Shown here in pieces: positions 26,342 through 41,300 of a stretch of 64,000 bases of DNA; position 1 is the first letter of the stretch, and each line of letters begins with the position of its first letter. A model generated the notes under the pieces. That model was not told where the DNA came from and did not search any database. It saw only the letters and a list, made by a program, of their open reading frames with translations. Source of the stretch: Sympetrum striolatum (Eukaryota; Arthropoda; Insecta; Odonata; Libellulidae). The translations under genes were made by a program, and so were the position numbers. Where the stretch lies: NCBI GenBank assembly GCA_947579665.1, contig OX388350.1:43557393-43621392 (forward strand), given 5' to 3'.

Positions 26342-29300
26342 TATATATAGGTATATCAATTTTTACACTGAATTCACATTTATAAACAATATACAGATCA
26401 AATACTGCCAAAAGGTTTGGAAAAATGTGAACTATAACAGGAAAATTATGACAACCTCCAAAGGATTTAAAAGAGAATACTCTGGTTAATAAAAAGCAGA
26501 AATAAACGAGGCAGAAAGAAGAATAAATTAAATAAGAAATCACTCAACTAGAAGTTACTAATGTCAGATAGTGTTAAATAATGGAAAAGATTTTCAAGTT
26601 GTAAGTTGTTTGATCACAAAGTGAAAACAAAAGTCTATTTACAGATATCAACATGAGCATAGAGTAGAAACTAAGAGGAGAAAAACATCCTTCTATTTAG
26701 TCAAATATCTTAATTAAATAACATACCAGCACATGAAGCTTCATCAGATCCATCAGGACAGTCCCGAGTTCTATCGCATCTTTTTTTCTCTGGAACGCAT
26801 GTTCTTTGGTCTGGGCAGAGGAATTCATCAGACGCACACCGTGCTATAAAAAAGAGGACACAGAAAACAAATAAGAAGACATAGAGGATTGTTAGTCATG
26901 GTTTCTGAAGAAGATAAAAATTATTTAAAAAGAGAAAAATTAATTTAGATTGTAGAGAAAGAAAAACTACTTGAAGAACTGACTGGGATCGGATTTTGTC
27001 AAAAAAAAACAAAAAAAGATACATTTGTTATATATTAAAGGAATCTTTGCAACAATAGATTAAAAATGAAGAAATATGAATCTTCCCATCCCTCATTTAT
27101 AGATGATAATACAAAAGATTGAAAAAAAAATCAAAGGTAAGAACACACCAGGGAAAGAGCATCCAGTTTCATCCCACCCATCAGGACAATCTCTAACTCT
27201 ATCACAACGTTGGTATTCTGTGATACAGGTTCTTTGGTCAGGACAAATTATTTCATGTGAAGCGCACACACCTAGTAATAAATATCATCACAAAAGTTGG
27301 TTAATAGGCAAGACAAAACAACTTTCAAATAATATATTGACAAAAATAAAACAAAATTAAAGGCAGTATAAGTAAGAGGTGGCCGATGAAAGATCATGTG
27401 AGTATATGGTTCTAGGTCAACTTGGCTCATGAAAACTAAGGGTAAGTACAGTTTGGCATAATAATAACTTGGCAGACGATGCAGTTGGTTACATTGAGCT
27501 ATTTTTAACACAAAGTTGTCATTTCCCCAAGTAAGACAACTCAATTGGTTGGGATGGTTTGATTGGACAGCTGTTTATGCCAAGTTGTCATTTTTCCCTG
27601 TTGTCTTGAAACAAGTTGCCCACACACTGAGGTATATTACAACAAGTTGTCACTGAACTATAAACTAATATAACAGATTATCATGATTATCTATGCTAGT
27701 GGAATTCCACTTGACTACAAAATTTATGTGAGTTCTGTAAATACTGAATAATGAAAGGTTTATGCTTCCATGGTGTTAACTATGAAAACTTGCAAATTCT
27801 TTACAGTATAAAGATAAAATATTTAAATGTTTTGTTACTAACTATTTCACACACACTGTCAATGAGGCAAGGCAATGATATTGAAGCAAGGTGCAGAGTA
27901 AAAATAAGTAGCTCACTGCAATATTCCCTAAAATATGCGACTAATGATCAAACTTAATATAATAGAATATTAATAATGTGATTGAATAACTACGAGAGGA
28001 AATGCAATAGGCTACTGTTTATCCTTATTATTATGTTGTTCCACAGCATGGAAGATACTTTAACTTTTATGCTTGTGTTATATGAATAAATATCACATAA
28101 TATAAGTGAGTTGCATCATCTACCATAATAATTATGCTTTATTAATTTTACAAGCAGCAAAAGAAATTACGATCAAAACAATGATAAAATTAATACTTAA
28201 TCATACAATGAGCAATAGCTGAGCAAAATTATGTTCTAATAGATTATAAGCATTCTGAAATGAGGATTAGTTTAATCAATTCATCACATTCATATTTGAG
28301 AAAAGACTCCAGTGAGTGTTGGGATGAAGAACCCATAAATTTTCATCTTCTTCTTACTTCATAAAGGAGGTTCATGAAAATTGATACAGTGATTCCAAGA
28401 GAGAACTTCACTGCTTTAAATAGAAGGATTCCCAAATGATATTATCAATTTAAACACACCAGGATATCTGCAATCGGTCTCATCCCAACCATCAGGACAA
28501 TCTCTAAATGAATCACACTTCTTTTCTTCATGGACGCAAGTTCTTTGGTCTGGACAGAGAAACTCATTTGCTCCACAAGCTAGTGAGAGGAAATTAAAAA
28601 TGCTCCCATTAAATAAATCCTTATAACAAGCATAAATTAAAACATCGCATATTAACAGGGTTATGAGGAATTTTTGCAATTAAATAAGTATTATTCATGG
28701 TGAATAAATATCCAAAATATTTTGGTTAATAATAATAATAATTGATTAAGGTTTGAAAAACTTCTCTTACTCATAAATCTGGAAGAGAAAAATTGGGAGT
28801 CATTCTTAAAGTAATATTTTGTCCCATAATGTAAATTTTGTGACAAATATTTTTCTATAAAATTCTTTGGCATCATATGATCAATTAAAGTTCATAATAG
28901 TTCACATACAGCTAATAAACTATCAAAGTACAAATATATATACATAGTAATAGGTAATTTTAATGCTAGCAATTAATGTAACAGTCTGTCTTAAGAGATT
29001 ATACATATGTGGAATTCCATTTCCAAATTGTAGTAAATATATAAAATTAGATGAATTGAAACCTCCTGCGCATTACTTTAAAAATTAACAGTGTGCAAAA
29101 ATTATGTTCAACAGATGAAAATTTCATGAAAAATACTTGCCACAATAGGTGATTATGTTTACTAATCTATTATTTTTGTCTCCAAAAATTCCCTGCAATT
29201 AAGCATGTAATTAATTGTAAACACAAAAGGAAAACATTTAAGGGACAAATGATAAAAGTAGGCTTTTGAGGAGTTAAAAACTGAAATGAAATTTTCCTAT

Positions 29301-32300
29301 TGGTCTTCTGGAATAGATGTGCGCTTGAAAGCAATACTTTTAATTTACATTTTAATTTACACAAAACTACACGAAACAAAAACATTTAAGGAACAAATGA
29401 TAAAAAGGGGCTTTTGGGGAGTTAAAAACAGTAATAAGACTTTCCTAATGGCCTTCTGGAATAAATATGCTCTTGAAAACAATGCTTAGTAAGAGTTTTG
29501 CTAATTATTAATAAATACACCCATAAAAATCAACCTGAAAGGGAATACTGGTAATGTTTGTCACTTACTGCAATTAGCTTCATCAGAACCATCCAAGCAA
29601 TCATTGAACCTGTCACATCTAAAGGACTCCGCTATACACTGACCATCCTGACACTGAAATTGGCCTTCGCCACATTCTGTTTCCCAGAATAAAGTGTTAT
29701 AATTACTTGATAAGAACAAAATACAACAAAATCTAGATATTGCAACTCAGATTGGTTAGAGAGCATTCTTTGTTCAAAATACTTAGACTGCAGTCTCAGT
29801 TTCAAGCAAAGGTAATTATGTTGCAAATAAAAAAACTGTGATGCACTTGACAGACTTGAACATCAAATCACATGATCAAAATAAGAAGTAATACTTGAAA
29901 TGAATGAATGCATAGATTAAAAATATAAAATTTGATCAATCTTTTCAGAGGACCAAAAATTGTACAAAGTATTTGCTATCCTTGCCAATAATGACATTCT
30001 TGACAAAATAAGAGGCAATAATAAATGACCTATTTAAGCTTAAGTATTCAGGAAAAAATAAAAAAGCTGAATTTTATTGAATTAGCCAAAGATATAGAAT
30101 AATTTACTTCTTTTTATATAGGTAATTGATATATTGATAAAATACTTACTAGCAAAAACATAAGTGACTATGATTTTAATTATAGTATGTTCTAGGAATT
30201 TAAGCAAGCAAAAAGCATATGCAAAAGAGTTTAATAAGAGAAGAAAAAGATTTATGTGATGTTTATGATATGCTACAATATCTGACTTTTAATGAACATT
30301 CAAACGCTCAAGATAAGACTAAGGAGTTGCAGTTCAACTGAGTAGGATAGTTGACAAGCAAGAACCTCTATGGGTAAATTTTATATCATGCTGCTCATTT
30401 CAACTTGTTTGCTAATATGATTTAAAGAAAGAGAATGGCATCCCTTAACAGATGACCGTGTAAATTTAAGTTCCAACTTTGATAGATCAATGTGATTCAA
30501 TAAATGCAGTCAGAACATCAATATTCCAGATCCTCGATTCAAAACAGCTGAAAAGGCGAATTATTTACAGTTTGAATCAACAAATTACAAATCAAATGCT
30601 TGTAGAAGAGAAAATGTCTGAAATTACATCAATATGACTCTAATGAAACAGTATGCTTGGATAGCAATGCAGTAATTTTACTAACAAAAAATGTATGTAC
30701 AGTGACTGTTTTCCTTCCAAAAAAATATATTCACTGACTACATGAGTCACTCAGTATGATACACATCAGCTGTTAGAACAAACTGAACATGAAGAAAACA
30801 GAGAAAGGCAAGGAGGAAGAATAAGTTAGTAGAGTAAGTATAAATTAGGCATAAGTATTCCATTTAACTTCATGGTATACTTTTGAAAACTCTTCACAGC
30901 AGGAAGATTTTTAATTTGAGCTGAAAACTGTTAAAAAAGATTATGCACAAATATAAGAGATTTAAATATACTACCAGAAAATGGAAAGAAATATAGAGAA
31001 AAGAAGACAAGTATAACCGATCCAGCAATTCAGGCAACAGGATATAACCTAAAGAAATAAAAGATAGAGAAGAGAAGGTTGAAAAATTAAAATCAAGAAC
31101 TTCATACTTTCATCGCAGAAAATTTCGTCACTCCCATCCCTACATTCAGGATGCCCATTGCAGTAAAGGTCGGAATTAATACAGGTACCATCATCGCACC
31201 GAAATTCAGATGGTCGACAAGATGTATCTGTCCAGACAATAAATAAGATGATAGTAAAATAATTATAATAATTAAAAGTACAGTCAGTCAATTAACTCAA
31301 GCCAAATATTAATAGAATGTTATTTTGTATAATTTAGGTAAGTAAGTAATACAATTAAGGCAAATAAAAACTAACAAACAATATATTTTATTCATTATTA
31401 TTATATCATCCACTGGAATTTCAGAAAATTCCTGAAATAAATTTTCTATTAAGAGAGGCATTCTAGAAAGATATAGCTCAAAGTGTAAGGATAATAATGA
31501 ATCACATTCACAATACATATACATACCACACTCTAATTCATCCGACCCATCTCTACAATCTATATGGCCATCACATCGCTTTTCAGCATTTAGACAGGTG
31601 CCATCTAAACACTGGAACTCCCCTGGGGTACATATGTCTTTGAAAAGGGAAGAGGTAGTAAGAGAAATTAGCGGGGCAAGCAACAGTTGATTGAGAAAAC
31701 TAAAAACACAGTTCACAAGACATAAGAATATTATAAATCCCCTTAGCACGAAGACTGAAAGCTAACTAAAAACATTCATGACAATCACATTACTACAGAA
31801 GAAATAAATGCTTCTATCAGATTTTCTAGGCATACAGCTATTAATAGATACAGTTGCTGGTATTCGATAACAAAAGCGTAAGGGAAATTTAAGATCATAG
31901 AAATTCAGTGGCACCTGAGAAGATTCCTTTCTGTATCAACAGATATTAGATGCAATGACATAGTAGAACATTTCAGGATATGAAATCTACCAACTAACAA
32001 TTTTTCATAGCTAACCTTTTCTATCAACGTATTATTTTTAACAGATTATCATATTAATTATTAAATAAACTAAGTACGTTAATTATTACATACCAAATAA
32101 ATAATTCCTTATGTTTAATGATTAGTATAATTTGAGTTGAGTTAATGAAAATAAATAACTGTAACTGAGAACTCACCACAATTGGCTTCATCACTTTTGT
32201 CGGCACAGTCAAAAATGCGATCACATTTTTTTGACTTTTTCATACAAGTACGGATATCACACACAAATTCATCTGGCTGGCAACGGGGGGCATCTTCATA

Positions 32301-35300
32301 ATGATAGGGAATAAATGGAACAAAGAAACATACTTCTTATTCTTCTAAAAACCTTTGTACCAAGCCAAAATATTTTACTTAAATGACTTAAAATATATGA
32401 AAAATTAATAAATGATAATCACAGGAGTCACATTTTGAAAGATAACAGTGAAAAGAAATCAATAATACCAAATTAGCCACATTTAATCAGTAAGAAATGG
32501 TGATTATTGTAACAAAAAAGTGATCACTTGAAAATAATGGTGCAAAATCAATTAGTAGAACTGAAAAGCTTTCACAGTGCTATGTGGTATAGTCCAACAA
32601 TTTGCTGAAGCAAAGGTTAGAATAGCAACTTGACTAGAATATTGAAGCAGGATATTTGCTCTAAAACACACATTTATAGTTAACATAAGATACCTTATGG
32701 AATGATATGAAGAAGACAATTTGAAGAGCAGAAAAAGAATTTCATGAATTATTCTAGAGAAGTATAAAAAATGGAACATATGGAAAATATGAAAAATGCA
32801 TAACTATGCTAAATAAGCTTAAATAAAAATGTATAACATCATAGGATATTAAAATGGACAAGGGCGATGGTTTAGAATTAGCTTAGTATGTACTTAATCA
32901 CCAAATCATATTTTTCATTGAAAAATCATGATGGTTGATGATTAATTGATAATACCTCAAAACTTCACTGACTGGGGAACTATAGAATGGGATCTAAACT
33001 CTAAATAGCATAATTCCGTTAATGTAATGTTGAAAATTCTTCCAACAATATCCAGATTAAAAAATTTTAAGAGAAACAATAATTTCCACAAGTTTCTTAT
33101 TTTTATAGGTATAAGATTAGCTTTGTTACACTCAGTTGAAATTATAATTCCCTGATAAAACTTTTTGGTTAATATAGTGACAGTAATTTATTTTTAAACT
33201 AGCTGAGCTGCCTATTGAATATACTAATTGCAACTTAATAGACTATCAAGAAAGCGATATAGAGCCAAAATGCCAAATGAGATTACTATTTACTAAATCC
33301 AAAGCAAATTTATACTCTTAATTGTTTTGAGATAGTTTTAACGGGTCACTTCTAAATATATGGTAGAAATATGAATATAATGAATAAATCATGATAATGA
33401 ATTCAAATGTTGAAAAGGAGTAGAAATATCTAGAAAAGTTTATTTGTGCTGAAAACAAAAAATTCTCTTTGTGTAACTCATTATACTGAATATCTCCCAA
33501 AGCTCCAAAATATTTCCCATTTATTTACCTAAACTGAAGACAACATTTTCTCCCCTCCTAAATTGTAACAACGATACAAGTTACTGTTCATTTTCAATAT
33601 TAGGATTATTAATAAAAACTTTTAGCTCTAGAATATTATGCAAATATATATACTCACAAACACCCCTATACTTAAAAATTATGCTTCTGAGGCAAAAAGT
33701 AAAAATTTTGCTAATGTTTGTGGATATAATTTGCATTAAAAAGAATATCACAAGCAGACATTTCACTAAATTTCAGTTATCCTATCAGAATGGGTATCTA
33801 AAACATTTTTCTCAATTCCTGAAATATTAGAATTCAAATAATTAATGTGCAAAAATTGTGTAGGCTATTTACTTTTGGAAATGTAATAGGACTTTTCAAA
33901 ACAAGTATTACAATTTTCATAAAGATAACTGATACAACTCTATTCTTCACAAGAGAGCCTACAGAATGGTACCTTAAAGAAATAAAAATAGTAGAAACCA
34001 AAATCAAACACCTCAAACGAATAAGGAAACACACCAATGTTATCGCAATCCTGTTCATCGTCATTATCCTTACAATCAGGTTCAGAATCGCAACGATAGG
34101 AATTTTTAATGCATGAGCCATCCTTACAGCGGAATTCATCATCTTTACAGGTGTCTGGAAGAAATAAGAAAGCGGTGAAGCTGAAAAACACACAAACACA
34201 ACGGAACAACAGACAAAGCAAACAAATGAAGTATATCGTGCATGCACAATTAAAAGCTCAAAACTGAAAATAATTATAATGAAATACCGGCACACCTTGT
34301 CATCCACGGCTGTATATTTTGTACGATTTGCTCTTTTGCAGGGTATCATGTATATGTAACCATACTCTAATTTGCAGTAATGCATTTTTTCTGGTAAAAG
34401 ATTGTGAAACAGCTTATTTTTTATTATTGAACTAAGAAAAATTAATTGCCAACCACTCCTCTGAATTACTTCTGAAGTTTTTGCATATTTGTGAAAATGG
34501 AGAAAGACTCCACCTTCCTGAGAAATATGAAATTATTTGTCTCAAGAATGACCCAAGCTTCTCGATTTTCAATGAATTTTCCGTAACAAATGAACACCTA
34601 CTGCACACCTTTTAATTCCAGCCTATAACTTAATGACTCAGCTCATCTCATTCCCTTCCCTAATCAGCCCTATTTTCTTTTTCCTTGTGCTGACATTCTT
34701 TCTTTATTTCTTTCTGGCATCAGGCCCCACTGTAGGTCAATCTTTTACAAAGAGTTTTATGACTGTGGTTAATTTATATATATATATGATGTTCTTATTG
34801 ATGCTAAAGACAATCTTGCTAACTACACATTTAGAAGTGACATACACTCCTACAGCAAAAGAAGTGGGTATAAAATTGATACCCAAGCCAACAGGCTACA
34901 AAAAAACTTTAGAAATCACCAGATAATTTGTATAAAGCTTTACAACAAGTTACCAAAGACAATGATAAATGAAACTTTAAGGCATTTTTATCCTCATGAT
35001 TGATAAAAAAATCCTTTTTACTCAGTCAATGAATTTTTGAATATGAAAATGACACCATAAGTTTCACTTTGATGTTTCCATGATTACTACGTATTTATGA
35101 TATGCAGCTGTTTGTTCTTTGCTCTCTGAAATGTTGCTATGTATTGTTTACTATGTTTTTCCTTTGTGATTTTTTCTTGTCAATAGAAACATGGCGCTTC
35201 TGACTTAACAAATTAAGAACCAATTGTATTTTTAATAATTTATGATGAATCCTATGTTTGTAACACAGATCGCGTGGGCTAAATAAATCCATTTATCTAT

Positions 35301-38300
35301 CTATCATATCCTCTACCTACCTCTCCTTCACTCTCCCCCCTCTTCTGGACCATCCTTTCCTAACCATATAAATATTTACTTCATTTAGTTTAGGGTCCGG
35401 CAAGGAAATTTGATTTTTTTAACTTTCCATTGGATAATTTAATGTGATGTATCTTTTCGTATTTCCAACTCTCACCCATATAAAGAAAAATTCATCTTGG
35501 ATAATTTCCCCTAGGGTTGGAACCAAACCTTGAATTATTCATTACAACAATTCCATCTCTCCACAAGTCTGTCTTATGCAGAATTTTCAGGAATTTAACC
35601 CCCCCAAAAGACAAGGCCTGCCGGTAATCATTAATTGGATTTACAGAATTTTTAAGATGTGATAACTATGATCACTCAAACCTATATTTTACTTTTACTC
35701 AGATAAAGATTAAAACCATGGAAAAATTTAATTTGGTTGCATTATCGATTTATTAAATACAGTGTTTTAAGAGGAAACTAATATATTTATTACTATTTAA
35801 AATGTTCTAATAAATTTTATATTATAATATTTGGAGATGTTTATGTAGGATTAAAGTAAATGTGTTAGAATTTATGATTCTGTTAAGCATTTTAATTACT
35901 TTTCCACCATGAATTATGAATAACTTTCCACAATGAGATCAACAGATAACCATCATTATGAGTTTGCTGATATCCACACAAAAATGCTACAAATTAAGCT
36001 GATGAAAATGACTACAAGCCAAATCAATAACAAAGTTAATGGTTCTTTAGTAGGGCTAAGCAGGAGTCACTTCATACTTCCTTAAAGCATATAGGAAAGA
36101 AATACTACATTGACTTTATGACATGTCATATATTTTAGCTTATCATACAATTATACAGGTAGTTTAACTGCTTTCTCTAGAAAATTAATGCCTGATTGGT
36201 TTATATTTTTCTATTCTATATTTAGTTTTAACATACTAATTAGGAATGAACTTTATGAAAAAATCATATACTATATGTATATATATTTATTTATATTTGT
36301 AATATATTACTTTATTTATTTTCATAACTGTTTTTTTATCAAGTATTTAAGGCCACCACGACTTTTAACTTTTAAATTTGAGAATATTTGAACCATCAAT
36401 CATTGTTATTGAATGCTTAAGGGAAGAAAAGCTAGCAGAAAAACGCTCAGCAACAAAAATTACAGGATTTTAATTAGCAGCCAGGTTGGGCACACAAAAC
36501 AAACATACCACAGCCAATTTCATCTTTGCCATCAGGACATTGGTCAATTCCATCACAAAGTTGTGACATTGGTATACAGCTGTCATCGTTACATGTAAAT
36601 TCTGTGGTTGGACAAGGATCAACTGAACCTCCTAGCAAGATTGATAGCAATGCAAAAAATAAATACATACATAGAACACAGCAGGTAGGTATAATTAGAA
36701 AGCAAAACAAGCTTGCTAGAATAAGAAATATTACTTGATACTTTAATAAAATCTAAAAGCTTTGGTCATATTGTAAGGAAAGCTTACTATACAGCTATTC
36801 TACATAATGAATTATAATTATGTATTTTATAAATTAAACAGTATCCTGAAAATTTCTAGAAAAACTTCCTTTGGTTATGACTTGAAGATTTCAAGCAAAT
36901 TCAAATTAGAGATTGTTAATCAGAAGAAGATACGTAAGTTACTTCTTTAGAACCAACTGCAAATGAAACATTTCCAACATCATAAAATAGTTAACAATAC
37001 ATTATTATTATCCAATTAACCTCTCTCTCCCTTTCAATAAAACAATTTTAACCTGTAAGCATACACAATGTCAGTACTGGATATAAAATATTTTATGGAG
37101 TTATGACTACAGAAAGACACCTTAAATCTACAAATCAAATTCTAGGTATTAATGATTAGTATTCCTCCCAATTTCCAACTCAAACACTATCCAATTTTCC
37201 CTAGAAGAAATGCCTGTTTATTAAATGAAATTTTTGTTAGTAAAAAAGGATAAAATTAACACAAAACACAACTTTATGTATACATACTTGTGAAAAGGTT
37301 AAGATACATACTCTAAAAGGAAGAACATTTTCATTAAATGATGTGAACATATTTGTAAATTATAATGCCATGATAAAATTTTATACTAGTCCTAAAAATA
37401 ATGCTACACATAGATGTATTTTGCAATATGTACAAGTCAAAGTATAAGTTACAAAACAAAGATAAATGCAAAGAACAACACCTGGAATGGAAAAGATATA
37501 AAATACTAGAAAATCAAGGTTATATAGTTATTTTAAAATATTTTGTTTAATGAGTTCAGTAAACACCCGCAAGATATGAAACATTACACTGTTTACATTC
37601 ATGAGGCCTGTTTCAGAAAATAAAAATGCAATTTGGAGAATAACTAATATGGGGGAAATGATCAATGAGAGTAAGTGTAAAAGCTCATGAGGAAAAATAT
37701 AAAACTAGATTAGGAATAAATAAACAGTTTCTTTACCAAAACGTACTTCCATGCAAAGCTAAAAGTACATGCAAAATTACTAAATTTTGTTTAATATTTC
37801 AGGAAAATATAAAAAAGAACAAGGATTATCATTTAGCCAGGTAGGTCAACTATAGTAGTATTCATATATAAATACAGAATTCAAATAGGAAAAATAAGAT
37901 ACCATAAAGAGATATTCAAAATATTTGCTATGCAGCAAAGGTGATTTTAAGGGCAAGTTAAAAATTGAGCCTATCAAAAATGAATAATTCCTTACCCTTA
38001 GAATTCAAGTTCTTTCAAATTCCATATCACAATATAGCTTTCTCTAGATTTTTTCAAACTGGATTGCATAGTATATGCATTTTATAAGAGCTAACAATCA
38101 CATGATATGCCTCTACATACCGATAGCTATGTAACTAATTTTAACTGCTTCTATCAGGGAATATCTTAAATATCATTTTGAAATACATTATTATATCAAC
38201 TACATAATTTACAGAATGAGCACAAAAAAAAATTAATGAAAGAAATGATAATGCTGAATAGCAGAATCATCGAGGAATATAAATAATAAAAACATTTATG

Positions 38301-41300
38301 ATTCACGAGGAAAGATTAACTTTCATGGACTATTTATCATCTCCAATGATTATCCATGCTCAAATCATCAAATTTCATTTGCATATGAGGTAAAGGCCTC
38401 AATGTATTAAAAAAAATTAATGTAATTTAATTATAATTAATAAATCATATAATTTAATTAAACCATTAAAATTTACAAGTTATGATTCCTCGATTAATCC
38501 TCTACAATAATCGTGCAAGAGGGATAAAATATTTTCAATATTAATAAGTTGCTTATATTTTGAATCTGGAATAAGGTAGTAAATAGCATAGAAGGAAAGA
38601 AACCACTATTAACACTCCGAGTACGGACCTCACTGGCATCACAACCAAGACCCAAGAAAACCCAGACTTTTAAAATAAATTTCTAGCAACAATATTTACT
38701 TCCGAAGAAATAAGTGAATGAATATTGAATAATGATTGTAATTTGTAAAAAAATTATCTCGCTACATATTATGTGAAGCATGAAGATCAGATAAAAAAGA
38801 GATGAAATTTTCCCTTGGACATATAGAATGCAAATAAAAGGTAAATACGATACAAATTGAAGTACATTTGGTCCTCGTGAGCCAATCTGGCTTGCCAATA
38901 GCATACATTTTTTTCTTTTGTCTATAATTGATACTTTTCAATAAATTCACATGATATAGTATTATTTATATAATAAGACACAAACAATAAAGTACAGTTA
39001 TCTTTTTTATCATAGAACATGTGAAAAAATTAATAAATAACAAGCATCCTACATATGTTGAAATAATAATCAATAAAGTTGCGATAATTATGAAATATGA
39101 AATACAATTCTCTAGGAATATGTGAATTTTCAATACCTGCATAAACAACTGAAAGAATTATTTTCGAAAATGTATTTCTTGGGTCTCTGGAGACCAAAGG
39201 TCCATACTCTGAGTGTTGAATTTCCAACATGATAAGAAATAAAAGAGATGAAAAGAAAGAACCTATAAAATATACCTGGTTTGTTAATACTGCAAGCATC
39301 ATGACTTTCATCCGAAGAATCTCTGCAGTGAAACACCCCATCACAAATATTTTCCTCATTCACGCATAACAACCCATCGTAGCACTTCCATTGATGACTC
39401 AGGCATCTCAATATTAGAAAGTCTAAAGCAAGCATTCACAAATGATCATGCAAGGATTACAGAGGAAAGTGGCATTAATAAAATAAAGAAATCAAAGAAG
39501 CGAGGGTAATGGAGAGTGGACTTCATTTGATGCGGTAGCTCTCACATTCATCAGTGCTTTCCAGCCATGGTTTAGCCATGACTATCATGCCATAAATGAA
39601 GATTAGTGCAACAGTTAATTTTTAGGATGACTAATTCTTACAATCTTTCATTACATAAACTCATTACTGGGATATGATGTAATATTTGTATATGTGTGAT
39701 AAATGCAATATTAGTCATCACGTAATTTTTCAAAGAAAATACTAAAATATTTAATTCCACACGTGGTAAAATGTATGATTTTATGAGCAGCATAGTTTGA
39801 TACAAGAAGTGAGGGCATTATGGAATATGAAAGATTGGAAAACACTGATGTACACCATTAATTCAAGGAGTATACAAAGAAAATGAGAAATTTGATTTCA
39901 CATTAGCACAATATTTCAGCTTCTTCATCAGACAGATCAATATTTTTCCAATAAGTAATGATTTGATTGTTATAGAAACAAAATTTTCATGATTAATACT
40001 TAAGTTAATAGATAAGTTTCGCAATGTTACCTTCTTTATCGAAGCTTGTTCAAATCCGTGTTTCCATTTCAACTAATACTTCTCATTTGAAGGAGAAACC
40101 AATTGGTAATATTACATTCATTATTACAAAGGAATGGTTGTGCATTCATAGCATCAAGATATTTACATCTTTCCAAAATATTATTATTAGAATTTATTTC
40201 TGGATTAGAAACAAACTAAAGACTAAAGAGGAAAGGAAGGTCTAGGATGTAGGGAGAATCCTACGACACATTCAATATGCAGTTTGGTAAATGTTCTTTT
40301 GTCATATTCAATGCAATTGAGCAGGATCAATGTGAAAACACAAGGTAACCAATATTGTGCAATGACATAGGATTATCAGCTCTTGAATCATATTTAAGAA
40401 TTAATTAACGCATGATTAAGCTGTAAACGTAAGCTGATTTTCTAATGTTGCATGGATCAATACATCTTCCTATTCCTAAAAACATTGATCATTTCAAAAA
40501 TAAAATTGAACTTTAATACCTTTGCTGCTAAATATACATTTTCAAATAACCAACCCAGATTCTTTCACTTTGATATTATGTCATTAAAGTTTTACCAAGC
40601 CGAGAGGAAGTTCCTAGGTTAATTCCCAGCCCGTCAGACTTTTTTCAAGTTGGTTTTTCCTTGGTACATGCCCTAATGTGTGAAGAATCTTTAACCCTAT
40701 CCTTCTCATAACCTACACAATTATTCCTTATCTAATTTTTGCCACCATATTTATAATTAGACTTCCGTATTTGACGGCATATAAGATGCATCTTTTTTCC
40801 TAAATTATGTCTCGAAGAATTTCCCTGCGTTTTATATGCGAAGGTTCAACCTCCACAGGTTAACTTTCAATACTGAATGCTATTTTAACCCCGATGGTCT
40901 ATACTACCTATTTCATAATTGCATTCAATGATTGTGTTAATATTTGGCTTTTACCAAACATGACAACTAAAAGATACTACATTTTAAGTTATTGTGGTAC
41001 CGCGCTTTTGCACGGACTATTAAAACTTTTTTCCCTTGTGAGTGGCCAACTTAATGAGGGTGTGTCTTATATGCCGGTGCGTCTTATATGCCGTCAAATT
41101 CGGTAATTATTTTTCACTGACTACTCCTGAATTTATTTTACATTAATGCAACTGTATAAGGTTTCTTTACACTTTTTAATAAAATCCGCCCCATTTCTGT
41201 GGGAAATAGAAGCAAAAATCTTCAAGGTATTTGAATAATTTGATATTTTTTGGAGTGAATTCATCTTTATTATTTTTTTGCATCCTCTCATTCATAGGAT

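Noticed and set aside
26268..26543. Long open frames with tyrosine-isoleucine repeats
   Set aside because: Created by the (TA)n microsatellite on both strands.
33834..34385. 183-codon minus-strand frame
   Set aside because: Overlaps LDLa module 10 out of frame; no domain, and the LDLa frame has proper splice sites.
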